Below the pieces are notes generated by a model. It did no database searches. It saw only the letters and a list, made by a program, of their open reading frames with translations, and was not told where the DNA came from. From the NCBI GenBank assembly GCA_964517075.1, contig CAZFAT010000290.1, forward strand, positions 1 to 12,938: a stretch of DNA of 12,938 nucleotides, given 5' to 3'. The first letter of the stretch is position 1. The number at the start of each line of letters is the position of its first letter. The translations under genes and the position numbers were made by a program. Below are positions 1 to 9,107 of this stretch, piece after piece. The DNA is from CAZFAT01 sp964517075. GTDB lineage: Bacteria; Acidobacteriota; Vicinamibacteria; Vicinamibacterales; SCN-69-37.

Positions 1-178
1 GCAGCAGCCACCAGTTGTGGATGCGGCGGCGCTCGACCGACTCGTAGGGAATCCGGCTGATGAACATCAGCGAGGGGAACTCGATGATGTCCTTCCGCTC
101 GCGCTGGATGAGGTGAACGAACACCGGCACCGCGATCGCCGCGAGGCCGAGGAAGAACAATGGTGCAAGAAAGGACAT
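1..178 (-). CDS. BatA-like membrane protein, N-terminal part only (cut by window edge)
   Basis: Translating the minus strand from the ATG at 178 gives 59 residues beginning MSFLAPLFFLGLAAIAVPVF, followed by VHLIQRERKD, FPSLMFIS and RRRIHNWW. This is the pattern of the aerotolerance-regulator N-terminal domain found at the start of BatA-type proteins: a first membrane helix (about residues 3-22), a HL(I/L)xR(E/R) motif, the FPSLMF segment, and a basic stretch before the second helix. Family members usually continue with a periplasmic VWA domain and a further membrane helix, which would lie beyond position 1. The gene starts 6 bases after the DUF58 stop, so it is the next gene of that operon. 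It probably acts at the inner membrane with the MoxR and DUF58 partners. The family call is good; the full architecture is not visible. Confidence 0.85.
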   Translation of the reverse strand, partial: MSFLAPLFFLGLAAIAVPVFVHLIQRERKDIIEFPSLMFISRIPYESVERRRIHNWWLL

Positions 179-184
179 GGCAGA

Positions 185-1093
185 CTACCGCACGCGCATC
201 AGCCGCTCGCGATTGCCGAGGTAGCTGAACAGCGCTTCGTCGAGCGGCTGCGACGTGTTCATGAGGACGTAGTCGATGCGGGACTCCGAGCACTTCGTGC
301 GCAGCGCCTCGATGTGCTCCTGCATCAGTTTCCGGTACTGCGCCGCGAAGACCTCGGGCACGACGGGCACTTCCTCGCCGCTTTCGAGATCCTGGAACCG
401 CGACGGGTTGCGATAGGGGAACTCGATCTCGGCCGGATCCAGCACGTGGAACACCACGAGGTCGTTGCCAAGATACCGGTAGGGCTTCAGCGCCTCGAGG
501 AGCGCGTCGGGGTTCTCGTACAGGTCGGAAATCAGCGCCACGATGCTGCGGCGCTTGAAGTGTTCGGCGGCCTTCTCGAGGACCGCCAATAGACGGCCGG
601 GCCGCTCGGGGACCGCCCGATCGAGCGTGTGCAGCAGCACGTTGAAGTGCTTGGCCGAGGTCGGCACGTGCGTGACGATGTCCTGATCGAACGTGACGAT
701 GCCCACCCGATCCCGCTGCCGGTGCGACAGGTAGGCCAGGCACGCCCCGAGGAACTTGCCGTACTCGAGCTTCGAGACGCCCGTGCTCGAGAACCCCATC
801 GACTTGGAGACATCGAGCAGGATGGCGAAGTTCGCGTTGGTGTCCGCCTCGTACTGCTTGACGAAGTAGCGGTCCGTGCGCGCGTACAAACGCCAGTCGA
901 CGCGCCGGATGTCGTCGCCGGGAACGTAGCCGCGGTGCTCAGCGAAGTCGATCGACGCGCCGAAGAACGGCGCGCGGTGCAGCCCGTTGATGAACCCGTC
1001 GACCACCGTACGGGCGAGCAGCTCGAGGTCCTTGAGACGGGCCAGGACCTTGGGATCGACGAACCGTGCACCGGGAACGACCTGGGACTCCAC
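185..1093 (-). CDS. DUF58 domain protein (VWA-like), partner of MoxR
   Basis: A protein of about 302 residues with the DUF58 signature: FAEHRGYVPGDDIRRVDW, then LYARTDRYFVKQYE, near residues 50-82. A VWA-like core follows, with a MIDAS-type DxSxS (DVSKS, about residues 94-98) for a divalent metal. A later ISDLYEN segment matches the second conserved block of the family. There is no signal peptide or membrane helix, so it is probably cytoplasmic. DUF58 proteins are almost always encoded next to MoxR ATPases, as here, and are thought to act with them on envelope or metalloprotein targets. Two in-frame GTG starts are possible, at 1099 and 1093. I chose 1093 because GAGG lies 5 bases upstream of it, whereas the longer start has no ribosome site. 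It lies 43 bases after moxR and 6 bases before the BatA-like gene. Confidence 0.92.
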   Translation of the reverse strand: MESQVVPGARFVDPKVLARLKDLELLARTVVDGFINGLHRAPFFGASIDFAEHRGYVPGDDIRRVDWRLYARTDRYFVKQYEADTNANFAILLDVSKSMGFSSTGVSKLEYGKFLGACLAYLSHRQRDRVGIVTFDQDIVTHVPTSAKHFNVLLHTLDRAVPERPGRLLAVLEKAAEHFKRRSIVALISDLYENPDALLEALKPYRYLGNDLVVFHVLDPAEIEFPYRNPSRFQDLESGEEVPVVPEVFAAQYRKLMQEHIEALRTKCSESRIDYVLMNTSQPLDEALFSYLGNRERLMRVR

Positions 1094-1136
1094 GACCACC
1101 TCGGAGTGCGACGTGCCGCGTAACTGACGCCCGGGC

Positions 1137-2186
<1,050 letters not shown>

Positions 2187-2294
2187 GATGGATCCTTTCG
2201 ACTGCGATTCCGACGCCGATACGAACGACTCGATCTTGGAGGGCTGCTCTTCAGACGACCGGCCCTGCCCTCTGGTCCGGCCGGGGCACGCGGC

Positions 2295-3068
2295 TCACCG
2301 CGTCAGCCCGTAAAGGAACTGATTCACACCAATCTTATATGCGTCGTTGGTCGCCTCGACCACGTACCGCCCCTCGTCCGAGGCTTCCCAGAACTCCGAC
2401 AGGTCGTGCTGGTAGTTGGCGACGACCATCATCCGCTTGGTCGGATCGTTGTCCTCGTAGAGGGCTCGGAACGTCGGGGTGGGGCCAAGGCCAGGGTACG
2501 CGCTAAACGCGGGAAATTCTGTGATCTCGAAGAACGTGTGAAACATCGGATGGTCGATATCCAGATCCTGCCACTGTCCCTCCGGGAACACCCGGCTCAT
2601 CTGCAGGTCGAAATTGGGCCAGGCTCGCATCGGGAAGTCGTCGACGATCATGAACCCGCCCTTCTGGAGATAGGCGCGCAACGCCACGACTTCGGTGTCC
2701 GAGAGCCACCAGAAGCCGGGCTCGACCAGGTAAATCACCGGGAACTTGAACATCTCCGGGTCGTCGAAGGCCATGACGCTGCTGGCCTCGACGTGAGCGC
2801 GGATGTTGCTGACGTAGGTCAGGATCTTGAGGAAGTGCTCTTCGCCAACCGGGTAGTCATGCGCCCAGGGTGGATCCCCCCGGCGCGACTGAAACGGATA
2901 GCTCATGCGGACAAACACGAACTGCCCGTCGTACCTGACGTTGGGCGTATAGGTGGGCTGAAAGAACCCGCCGAAGCCACCGCCGCCGCGCTGGGCGAGC
3001 GCGGTCACACCGGCCGCCAGGGCCAGCGCGACGATCGCCGCGAGTCGCAGGAACGTCCGGGAAGTCAT
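2295..3068 (-). CDS. DUF4159 domain protein, exported
   Basis: A 257-residue protein with an N-terminal signal peptide: basic MTSRTFLR, then a hydrophobic Ala/Leu stretch to about residue 24, with likely cleavage near TALA|Q. A Gly-rich linker (RGGGGFGGFF) follows. The rest is DUF4159: NVRYDGQFVFVRMSYPF, DYPVGEEHFLKILTYVSNI, FPVIYLVEPGFW, then ALRAYLQKGGFMIVDDF. The family resembles a glutamine-amidotransferase-like fold but has no established reaction. It is common in acidobacterial and planctomycete MoxR/Bat operons, where it sits between the large VWA/GATase protein and MoxR, exactly as here. The ATG at 3068 follows the upstream stop by 19 bases; the ribosome site is weak, so translation may depend on the upstream gene. 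The family call is firm; the function is unknown. Confidence 0.9.
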   Translation of the reverse strand: MTSRTFLRLAAIVALALAAGVTALAQRGGGGFGGFFQPTYTPNVRYDGQFVFVRMSYPFQSRRGDPPWAHDYPVGEEHFLKILTYVSNIRAHVEASSVMAFDDPEMFKFPVIYLVEPGFWWLSDTEVVALRAYLQKGGFMIVDDFPMRAWPNFDLQMSRVFPEGQWQDLDIDHPMFHTFFEITEFPAFSAYPGLGPTPTFRALYEDNDPTKRMMVVANYQHDLSEFWEASDEGRYVVEATNDAYKIGVNQFLYGLTR

Positions 3069-3087
3069 CGAGGGGCCTGCCAGGCCG

Positions 3088-5397
3088 TCAGGCCAGCCCG
3101 TGGGATCGACGATACAGCCACTCGCCGCCCATCAGGCTGAGCAGCAGGAAGAGCACGATCGGCATGTCCCACAGCTCTCGTTCTTCGACGACCGTCACGC
3201 CGCGGCCGCTGTACGTGATGGCGTCCACGAGGTTGGTCGTGTCGGAGGCGTGGAAGTAGCGACCGGATGTTTCCTCCGCCAGTCGCCGCAGCAAGGTTTC
3301 CTGCATGGCCGCGCCGAAGTACTCGGCGTCGCTCGGCGCCACGCGGACGTGCGTGGTACCCCGGCCGACGTCGGCGCCGCTGCGGCTCGAGCCGGACACC
3401 GTCACGCGATGCAGCCCGTCTTCGGACGGCGTGAAGCGCGCGTGGTACTCGCCGTCGTGTTCGACCACCCACGACATGGGCACGTCCTCGACGCGGCCCG
3501 ACGGCGCGGTGATGCTCGCCGTAATCTGCCCGTCGTTGATGCCCCGGTAGGCGCGATCGAGGACGTCGGACGTGAGCGAGACGGGTTCGCCCTTCTGCAC
3601 CCGATCCGGGGCGGCCGCGATCATGACGCGGTCGGGCACGCCGTCGACCACCCAGCGCGCGAGCCGCTGCCAGAAGTTGTGATGCGTCGGATCCTCAACC
3701 GCCATGGCCGCGTGCATGCGCCACAGCCACGTGTCCTGCACGGGCAGCACCATGGCCTTGCCGCGGCCGTAGCGCTGCACGGCGAGCACGACCTGCTCGC
3801 GGCCGCGCGCATCGGTGCCGGTCAGAAGCGCGTTGGCGCCGGGCTTCAGATCCCCGACCGAGATGGCGTTGACGGCCGTGAGCGGCGGCAGTTCCTTCCA
3901 CTTGGCGGCGGCCGCGGCCTCCGTGTCGGCAATCTGCGTGGCCGGATGCGACTGCCCGGTACGCGTCGGCCGGACGGTCAGCTCGAGCGGCGGGTCGATG
4001 GGCTTCGCCTCGGCCCGATCGAGCATGACGGGCAGCGCGTTCGCGAGCGGCGTGCCCGCCCAACGGCCCTCGCTGAACGCGCTCCGCCCGCCGAGGGCCA
4101 GGAGGCCGCCACCGCGCACGTCCACGAAGTCCTCGAGCAACCGAAGCTGCTCGGGCGAGAACGCCGCCGCCTCGACGCTGCCGAGAATAATCCCGCTGTA
4201 CTCGAACAGTTCCTCGGGCGTGACCGGGAAGCCGCCTTGGAGTTCCTCCGGCCGATCCACGCCCAGTCTTAGGTACTTGTCCGGCGTGGTGGCGTTGGCC
4301 TCGGCGGTGCGCTGCAGCAGCACCACCTGCAGATTGTCGTCGCGGTCCGTCGCCTGGCGGACGAACTTCGGCTCGGGCCTGGGTTCGCCCTCGACGAACA
4401 GGATCTTCTGGCGGCCGGTGTAGACCTCGACCAGTGCATCCCGCTGGTTGTTCTGCTGGACCTCTTCGGTACCCTCGACCGGAATGCGGAACCGGACCTG
4501 ACGCGGGCCGACATCGGAGACCTTGAACCTCGCCCGGACCGTGGCCGCTTCCCCGTCGGCGGGCAGCGTGATCTCCTGCTCGTTCAACAGCACGCCGCTG
4601 TCTTCGACGATGAGCTTCACCTTCTGGCCACGATAGCCCGTCTGCGTGATCACGACGTCGACGACCAGCGAAGTGCCCTGCAGGGCGCGACGCGGCGTCT
4701 GGACGCGGGTCACCTCGATGTCGCGCGACAGGCGGGTCTTGCCGACGCCGATCGGAAACACCGGAATGGCCTGCGCGTTCAGGCCCGCGATCGACTCGTC
4801 CAGCGTGACCTCGGCATTGTCGGCGCCGTCGGTCACCATGACGAGTCCGGCGACGGGCAGACCCGTCAGTTCATCGCGGACCTGATCGAGCGCCTCGCCG
4901 ATGCGCGTGGCCGTGCCCGTGAACTGCAGGTCGCCGCGCGACTGCAGGCGCTCGGGGAAGGACGAGAACCGGTACGTCTGGAGGCGGAACTGCTTGCCGA
5001 GCGCCGTGATCAACGGGCTGTCGGGCCGGCCGATCTCCTGCTCCACGAACGTGCGGCGCGGGCCGCCGTCGTGGTCGGCAATCTGCATGCTGCGCGAGTC
5101 GTCGTAGAGGATCCCGACGTAGTTCTGCTGGGGGACCGCGACCTTGAGAAAGAGCGTCGGCCGCAGCACGGCGAAGAGCGCGACGACGAGCAGCGCGGCG
5201 CGTGTCGCGATCAGCACGTACCGATCGCGGCCGCGCATGACGGCCACTTGCCGGTAGGTCCAGAGCACGAACAGCGCGCAGGCCGCCGCCACGGCCGCCA
5301 CGAGCCACATCGAGCGGCTGGCCCACAGCACGAAGTCGCCCTGTTCGAAAACGAGGGGCTCGTACTTGAAGAAAAATCGAAAAATGGCGTCGAACAC
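3088..5397 (-). CDS. Membrane-anchored VWA / glutamine-amidotransferase-like protein of the Bat-type operon
   Basis: About 769 residues. The N-terminus has two membrane helices (about 27-47 and 61-84). A VWA domain follows, with a MIDAS DxSxS at 99-103 (DDSRS), a conserved Thr near 162 (GTATRIG), and VMVTDGADN at about 187-194. A beta-rich stretch comes next (about 225-325). The next part is a class I glutamine-amidotransferase-like domain, KILFVEGEPRPE (331-342) to GGGLLALGGRSAF (429-441), with no obvious catalytic Cys nucleophile at the usual elbow, so it is probably non-enzymatic. A last helix near 745-762 precedes a short basic tail. This layout is familiar from MoxR/DUF58 operons. The frame is open to 5631, but that extension is Arg-rich, reads through the end of the upstream gene and looks like noise. 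I chose the GTG at 5397, which precedes FDAIFRFFFKYEPLVFE, although its ribosome site is weak. Confidence 0.88.
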   Translation of the reverse strand: MFDAIFRFFFKYEPLVFEQGDFVLWASRSMWLVAAVAAACALFVLWTYRQVAVMRGRDRYVLIATRAALLVVALFAVLRPTLFLKVAVPQQNYVGILYDDSRSMQIADHDGGPRRTFVEQEIGRPDSPLITALGKQFRLQTYRFSSFPERLQSRGDLQFTGTATRIGEALDQVRDELTGLPVAGLVMVTDGADNAEVTLDESIAGLNAQAIPVFPIGVGKTRLSRDIEVTRVQTPRRALQGTSLVVDVVITQTGYRGQKVKLIVEDSGVLLNEQEITLPADGEAATVRARFKVSDVGPRQVRFRIPVEGTEEVQQNNQRDALVEVYTGRQKILFVEGEPRPEPKFVRQATDRDDNLQVVLLQRTAEANATTPDKYLRLGVDRPEELQGGFPVTPEELFEYSGIILGSVEAAAFSPEQLRLLEDFVDVRGGGLLALGGRSAFSEGRWAGTPLANALPVMLDRAEAKPIDPPLELTVRPTRTGQSHPATQIADTEAAAAAKWKELPPLTAVNAISVGDLKPGANALLTGTDARGREQVVLAVQRYGRGKAMVLPVQDTWLWRMHAAMAVEDPTHHNFWQRLARWVVDGVPDRVMIAAAPDRVQKGEPVSLTSDVLDRAYRGINDGQITASITAPSGRVEDVPMSWVVEHDGEYHARFTPSEDGLHRVTVSGSSRSGADVGRGTTHVRVAPSDAEYFGAAMQETLLRRLAEETSGRYFHASDTTNLVDAITYSGRGVTVVEERELWDMPIVLFLLLSLMGGEWLYRRSHGLA

Positions 5398-5408
5398 TGG
5401 AGCGCCCG

Positions 5409-5414
5409 ATTGTA
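5409..5414 (-). promoter_or_regulatory. Possible -10 element ahead of the VWA/GATase operon
   Basis: Read on the minus strand this is TACAAT (5 of 6 to the sigma-70 -10 consensus), ending 11 bases before the chosen GTG at 5397. A perfect 10-base palindrome GGTCCGGACC (5422-5431) lies 7 bases upstream of it, in the spacer region. I see no good -35 at the expected distance, and transcription from here would leave a leader of only about 5 bases. AT-rich words are rare in this GC-rich sequence, which is why it stands out. This is a weak call. Confidence 0.25.
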
Positions 5415-5460
5415 TCCCATTGGTCCGGACCCGGAGGGCCCGAACCGGCTGTGTGCGCGC

Positions 5461-5474
5461 GCGGGAAATCCCGC
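5461..5474 (-). terminator. Short perfect hairpin just after the AlaX-type gene
   Basis: GCGGGAAATCCCGC is a perfect inverted repeat (stem GCGGGA/TCCCGC, with a realistic 5-base stem and 4-base loop). It begins 6 bases after the stop codon of the alanyl-tRNA editing gene. There is no T-run on either side, so it is not a standard intrinsic terminator. It may still mark the end of that transcript ahead of the possible promoter at 5409. Confidence 0.3.
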
Positions 5475-5479
5475 CCGAT

Positions 5480-6676
5480 CTACCGCCGCGCGAGCGCGTC
5501 GCGCGCGAACGCCAGTACCCCGTCGGGGCCGACCGGGAGCCCCGCCTGCGCCGCCTCCGGCCGGCCGCCACCCCGTCCACCCAAGGTCGCCACGGCGTCC
5601 CGCACGAGCGCCGCCGCGTCCAAGTCCACATCCGCCGACCGGGTCACCACCAGGGTCGTCGGATCCAGGCCACCGGCCAGGACGACCACCAGGCCCGGTG
5701 CCCGCGTCGCGGCCGTGGCCAGTGCCTTGAGGCTCGCGGCGTCCGTCGCGGCCACCCCCTGTAGAACGACGCGATAGGGGCCAAGTGTTTCAGCCGTCTC
5801 CCGGAGCGCGACCGCGCGATATTCGGCGAGTTCGTCGCCCAGCTCCCGGAGCGCGCGCGCCGACGCCTTGAGGTCCTTCTGGCTGCGCTCGATGGCGGGC
5901 ACGAGTTCGGGAGGGGTCACCGACAGGGTCCGCGTCGCGGCCAGGACAATCTCCCTGAACGTGGTGTGCGACCGGAGCGCCCGGCCCCCACAGACAAACG
6001 TGACACGCGTGCCGCCCTTGAAGCGTTCGGCACCCGTCACGGCAATCATCCCGATCATTCCGGTGGCCGAGACGTGCGTGCCCCCGCAGGCGGACAGATC
6101 GACATCGTCGATCTCCACGAGCCGCAACTGGCCCGTTCTGGCGGATGGCTTGCGGAGCGGCAACTGGTCCGCCTCCGCGTCCGACACAAACCGGACGCGG
6201 ACCTCGCGGTTTTCCCAGACCACACGATTGGCCGCCGCCTCGGCGTCGGCGATGGCGGCGGCTGAAACATCGCGGTCGAGATCGATCGTGGCGGCCTCGG
6301 CGCCCAGGTGGAAGCTGGTGGTCGTCGCCCGGAGCCGCGCGACACAGACCGCCGACAGCACGTGCTGGCCCGTGTGCTGCTGCATGTGATCGAAGCGGCG
6401 CGTCCAGTCGATCTCCCCGGCGACACGATCACCGGGCGTCAGCGCCGTCGTGGTCACGTGCACGACCGCTCCCTCCGGGCCGTCGGCGACCTCGACCACC
6501 TCGGTCGGCCCGAGTCGACCCACGTCGAACGGCTGCCCCCCGGACGTCGGATAGAACACCGTCTGATCCAGCACCACGCGATGGCGGTCGCCATCACGCT
6601 CGCAGCTGATCACCGTCCCCTCAAAGGCACGGAGCATACCGTCGGTGTAGTAGAGGCGTTTGGTGGAAACGGACAC
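5480..6676 (-). CDS. Alanyl-tRNA editing protein, AlaX type with DHHA1-like C-terminus
   Basis: A 398-residue protein built like the editing half of alanyl-tRNA synthetase, without the aminoacylation domain. The N-terminal beta-barrel has FYPTSGGQPFDVG (41-53). The zinc-binding editing site is complete: HTGQH (H101, H105) and CGGTH (C197, H201). A helical linker (about 235-290) leads to a DHHA1-like domain with a Gly-rich block GGRGGGRPEAAQAG (366-379). Such stand-alone proteins hydrolyse mischarged Ser-tRNA(Ala) or Gly-tRNA(Ala) in trans. The presence of DHHA1 makes this the long AlaX form. The start is a GTG at 6676 with a poor ribosome site; an in-frame ATG at residue 14 would cut into the first strand, so I prefer the GTG. 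It is 92 bases downstream of queC, on the same strand, across a repeat-like spacer. Confidence 0.92.
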   Translation of the reverse strand: MSVSTKRLYYTDGMLRAFEGTVISCERDGDRHRVVLDQTVFYPTSGGQPFDVGRLGPTEVVEVADGPEGAVVHVTTTALTPGDRVAGEIDWTRRFDHMQQHTGQHVLSAVCVARLRATTTSFHLGAEAATIDLDRDVSAAAIADAEAAANRVVWENREVRVRFVSDAEADQLPLRKPSARTGQLRLVEIDDVDLSACGGTHVSATGMIGMIAVTGAERFKGGTRVTFVCGGRALRSHTTFREIVLAATRTLSVTPPELVPAIERSQKDLKASARALRELGDELAEYRAVALRETAETLGPYRVVLQGVAATDAASLKALATAATRAPGLVVVLAGGLDPTTLVVTRSADVDLDAAALVRDAVATLGGRGGGRPEAAQAGLPVGPDGVLAFARDALARR

Positions 6677-6681
6677 GGGTC

Positions 6682-6771
6682 GTTCTCGGTTGTCAGTTCT
6701 CGGGTCGGTTCGGTCAGCGTGCCGCGCGCAATCTCAGTTCAATCGTCAACCATTCCAATCGACAATCGTCA
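6682..6771. repeat. Degenerate heptamer-like spacer between queC and the AlaX-type gene
   Basis: The gap between the two genes contains short adjacent 7-base units. On the plus strand 6682-6702 is GTTCTCG, GTTGTCA, GTTCTCG in tandem, and 6758-6771 is ATCGACA, ATCGTCA in tandem. A further ATCGTCA lies at 6742-6748, out of register with the others. The stretch between is richer in T/C and A than the neighbouring genes. The last unit overlaps the queC stop codon (6769-6771). Units are imperfect and few, so this may be decayed repeat or simple compositional bias. Confidence 0.4.
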
Positions 6772-7440
6772 ATTCAGGGGATCCGCAATCCCCGCCTCCT
6801 CGAAGCCTCGGGCGCGGAGGCGGCAACTGTCGCAGCGACCGCACGGCCGGCCGTCGGGCGCCGGATCGTAGCAACTATGCGTCAGTCCGTAGTCCACGCC
6901 GAGTTCCGTCCCGATCCGGATGATGGCCGCCTTGGACAAATATTGCAGCGGCGCCCAGATTCTGAGCGGCCGGCCGGCCACGCCGGCCTTCGTGCCCAGG
7001 GTCGCGAGGTACTCGAACGCGGCGATGAACTCGGGGCGACAGTCGGGATAGCCGGAGTAGTCCAGGGCGTTCACGCCAATCACGATACGCTCGGCCTCGA
7101 GTGTCTCGGCCCAGGCCAGCGCAATCGCGAGCAGGACGGTGTTGCGTGCGGGGACGTAGGTTGCGGGAATCGTCTCCTCGTCGAGCGGGCGATCGCGCGG
7201 CACGGCCCCCTCGCCGACGAGCGCCGACCCCCCAAAGACCCCGAGGTTGACGTCCATCTCGACGTGGCGCGCCACGCCGAGCGACTCGGCCACGCGCCGC
7301 GCGGCGGCAATTTCCTGTGCGTGAGTCTGGCCGTAGCGCACGGTCAAGGCGTAGAGCGTCCAGCCGTCCCGCCGCGCGAGGGCGGTCGCCGTGGCCGAAT
7401 CGAGACCTCCCGACAGCAGCACCACCGCCCGGCCGGCCAT
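6769..7440 (-). CDS. queC: 7-cyano-7-deazaguanine synthase QueC
   Basis: A 223-residue N-type ATP-pyrophosphatase. The PP-loop SGGLDS is at 10-15, followed by LTVRYGQTHAQEI, the YVPARNTVLLAIALAWAE segment, GVNALDYSGYPDCRPEF, and a C-terminal zinc site made by C190, C200, C203 and C206 (HSCYDPAPDGRPCGRCDSC). All key elements and the length match QueC, which converts 7-carboxy-7-deazaguanine to preQ0 using ATP and ammonia. PreQ0 feeds queuosine in tRNA and, in some bacteria, DNA modification. The ATG at 7440 overlaps the queE stop by one base (TGATG) and has a GAGG-containing purine run upstream, so the two are translationally coupled. The identification is secure. Confidence 0.97.
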   Translation of the reverse strand: MAGRAVVLLSGGLDSATATALARRDGWTLYALTVRYGQTHAQEIAAARRVAESLGVARHVEMDVNLGVFGGSALVGEGAVPRDRPLDEETIPATYVPARNTVLLAIALAWAETLEAERIVIGVNALDYSGYPDCRPEFIAAFEYLATLGTKAGVAGRPLRIWAPLQYLSKAAIIRIGTELGVDYGLTHSCYDPAPDGRPCGRCDSCRLRARGFEEAGIADPLN

Positions 7441-8081
7441 CAGACCCCCCTCGTGTCAGGACTCCAGATGTACTTGTGGGCCTGCAGCTGCAGCCGCGCG
7501 GGCACGCGCCGCTCGATGATCCACCGCGCGAGCTCCGCGGGATCGAGCGTGCCGTGGACGGGCGAGAAGAGCACGGCGGCGGTGCGCGCGGCGAGATCGT
7601 GCCGCGTCGCGACGTCGCAGGCGTACTCGAAGTCAGCGCGGTCCTGGATCACGAACTTCACCTCGTCGTGCGCCGACAGCTCGTCGAGGTTCGGCCAGTG
7701 CATGCGATCCGCTTCCCCGCTGCCCGGACACTTGACGTCCAGGATGGCCGTGACCCGTTCAGGCACACGGTCGATGGGCACGTGCCCGCCGGTCTCCAGC
7801 AGCACGTCGAAACCTTCCTCGAGCAGCCGCTCCATCAGGATAGTCGTATCGGCTTGCAGCAGAGGTTCTCCGCCCGTGATCTCCACCAGGCCGCATGCCA
7901 GCTGGCGGACCTCGCCCAGCACGTCTTCCACCGACATCCTCCGCCCGCCCGTGAAGGCGTAGGGGGTGTCGCACCATCGGCAACGCAGATCACAGGCGGC
8001 CATCCGGACGAAGACGCAGAGACGACCCGCGTGGGTCGATTCGCCCTGGACGGACAGGTAGATCTCGCTGACGGTGAGCAT
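7440..8081 (-). CDS. queE: 7-carboxy-7-deazaguanine synthase QueE (radical SAM)
   Basis: A 213-residue radical SAM enzyme. From the chosen ATG it begins MLTVSEIYLSVQGES, which matches the usual QueE start. The [4Fe-4S] cluster motif C-x3-C-x2-C is C30, C34, C37 (CDLRCRWCDTPYAF), and the SAM-binding TGGEPL is at 69-74. QueE rearranges 6-carboxy-tetrahydropterin to 7-carboxy-7-deazaguanine, the substrate of QueC encoded immediately downstream with a one-base overlap. An in-frame GTG at 8099 would add six residues; I prefer 8081 because of the family N-terminus and GGGAG 11 bases upstream. The 90 bases between this start and the divergent DUF72 gene show no convincing -10 box and no preQ1-riboswitch consensus. 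The queD gene is not in the window. Confidence 0.95.
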   Translation of the reverse strand: MLTVSEIYLSVQGESTHAGRLCVFVRMAACDLRCRWCDTPYAFTGGRRMSVEDVLGEVRQLACGLVEITGGEPLLQADTTILMERLLEEGFDVLLETGGHVPIDRVPERVTAILDVKCPGSGEADRMHWPNLDELSAHDEVKFVIQDRADFEYACDVATRHDLAARTAAVLFSPVHGTLDPAELARWIIERRVPARLQLQAHKYIWSPDTRGV

Positions 8082-8171
8082 CCCGGTCGATTCTCCCACC
8101 CTTTGCGGCAGGATCGTGGCCGGGCCTCAGGGGTGGGTGAACGGCGGGGACGGCCGGACTACGCTGGTAGG

Positions 8172-9107
8172 GTGACGATTGGCATCGGGACGTCGGGCTG
8201 GAACTATCCAGCCGGGCGTGGCAGCTGGAACGGCCTGTTCTATCCCTCGCCGCGCCCGAAGGGCTTCGACGAGCTGGCCTACTACGCGGAGCACTTCGAC
8301 ACGGTCGAGGTGAACTCGACGTTCTATCGGATGCCTGAACCGGACGTGGCGCGAGCCTGGGTTCGGCGCACGCCGGCGTCGTTCACCTTCGCAGTGAAGC
8401 TGTTCCAGAAATTCACCCATCCGGACATGTACCTGCGGCGGCCGGGCGTCAGGGACTGGGACGTGTCCCAGGCGGACCTCGATCTGTTCCGCCTGGGCAT
8501 CGAGCCGCTTGCCAGCGCGCGAAAACTGACGGCGCTCCTGCTGCAGTTCCCGGCGAGCTTTCATGCCGAAGCTGAGACCCGGGGGTACGTTGACTGGCTG
8601 CTCGACGCGTTCACGAGCTATCCCCTGGCCGTCGAACTTCGCCACAAGTCCTGGAGTGACGACGCCGCCGCGACGCGCGCGCAACTGGCGGCCCGGCACG
8701 CGGCGTGGGTGCTGATTGACGAGCCGAAGTTTCCGGATTCGATCGCGCAGGATCGAGCGGCCGAGGCCGTTCTCGACGGGCCTGCGGCTTCGACGCCGTT
8801 CTACGTGCGCCTCCACGGACGGAATGCCGAGACCTGGTGGCGTCATGCGGAATCGGACGACCGCTACGATTACCTGTACTCGCCCGAGGAGCTGATGCCG
8901 TTCGCCGAAGCGGCGCGACGGGCGTCACGCGCCGGACGGCGCACCTTGATGTATCTGAACAACCACTTCTCGGCAAAGGCCGTGGCGAACGCGGCGATCC
9001 TCAGCGATCAGGTGGGGGCGCCGGTCCGGGGCGACTATCCGCGCGCGCTGGTCGACCGCTATCCGGCGCTCGCCGGCATCGTCCACACACCCGGCCTGCC
9101 TATTTGA
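8172..9107 (+). CDS. DUF72 family TIM-barrel protein
   Basis: The only plus-strand gene, 311 residues. It begins with the classic DUF72 motif IGIGTSGWNY, then YYAEHFDTVEVNSTFYRMP, FTFAVKLFQKFTH, LLLQFPASFH, LAVELRHKSW and LMYLNNHFSAKAVANA. These are the conserved strands of the TIM-barrel fold of this widespread family (YecE-like). No reaction is firmly established for it. The frame is open back to 7317, but that part lies antisense to queC and queE. The GTG at 8172 directly precedes the conserved first strand, with only a weak GGTAGG-type ribosome site. It is divergent from queE, and its stop overlaps the end of the convergent cyclophilin gene by 8 bases (9100-9107). The family call is firm; the function is unknown. 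Confidence 0.93.
   Translation: MTIGIGTSGWNYPAGRGSWNGLFYPSPRPKGFDELAYYAEHFDTVEVNSTFYRMPEPDVARAWVRRTPASFTFAVKLFQKFTHPDMYLRRPGVRDWDVSQADLDLFRLGIEPLASARKLTALLLQFPASFHAEAETRGYVDWLLDAFTSYPLAVELRHKSWSDDAAATRAQLAARHAAWVLIDEPKFPDSIAQDRAAEAVLDGPAASTPFYVRLHGRNAETWWRHAESDDRYDYLYSPEELMPFAEAARRASRAGRRTLMYLNNHFSAKAVANAAILSDQVGAPVRGDYPRALVDRYPALAGIVHTPGLPI

Noticed and set aside
2187..2294. Terminator or small gene in the gap between the DUF4159 gene and moxR
   Set aside because: Only a 6-base CCGGCC/GGCCGG repeat with a long loop and no T-run, and no start codon with a ribosome site and a convincing product.
3100..4272. Open frame of 390 codons on the plus strand
   Set aside because: Antisense to the VWA/GATase-like gene; no domain pattern.
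5398..5631. N-terminal extension of the VWA/GATase-like protein
   Set aside because: The 78 extra residues are Arg/Trp/Gly-rich, overlap the end of the AlaX-type gene and precede the natural start before the first membrane helix.
7317..8171. Upstream extension of the DUF72 frame
   Set aside because: It would cover queC and queE in antisense; the family's first strand begins exactly at the GTG at 8172.
8082..8171. preQ1 riboswitch or shared divergent promoter upstream of queE
   Set aside because: I see no preQ1 aptamer core (no A-rich tail pairing to a C-rich loop) and no good -10/-35 pair on either strand; the region is simply GC-rich.
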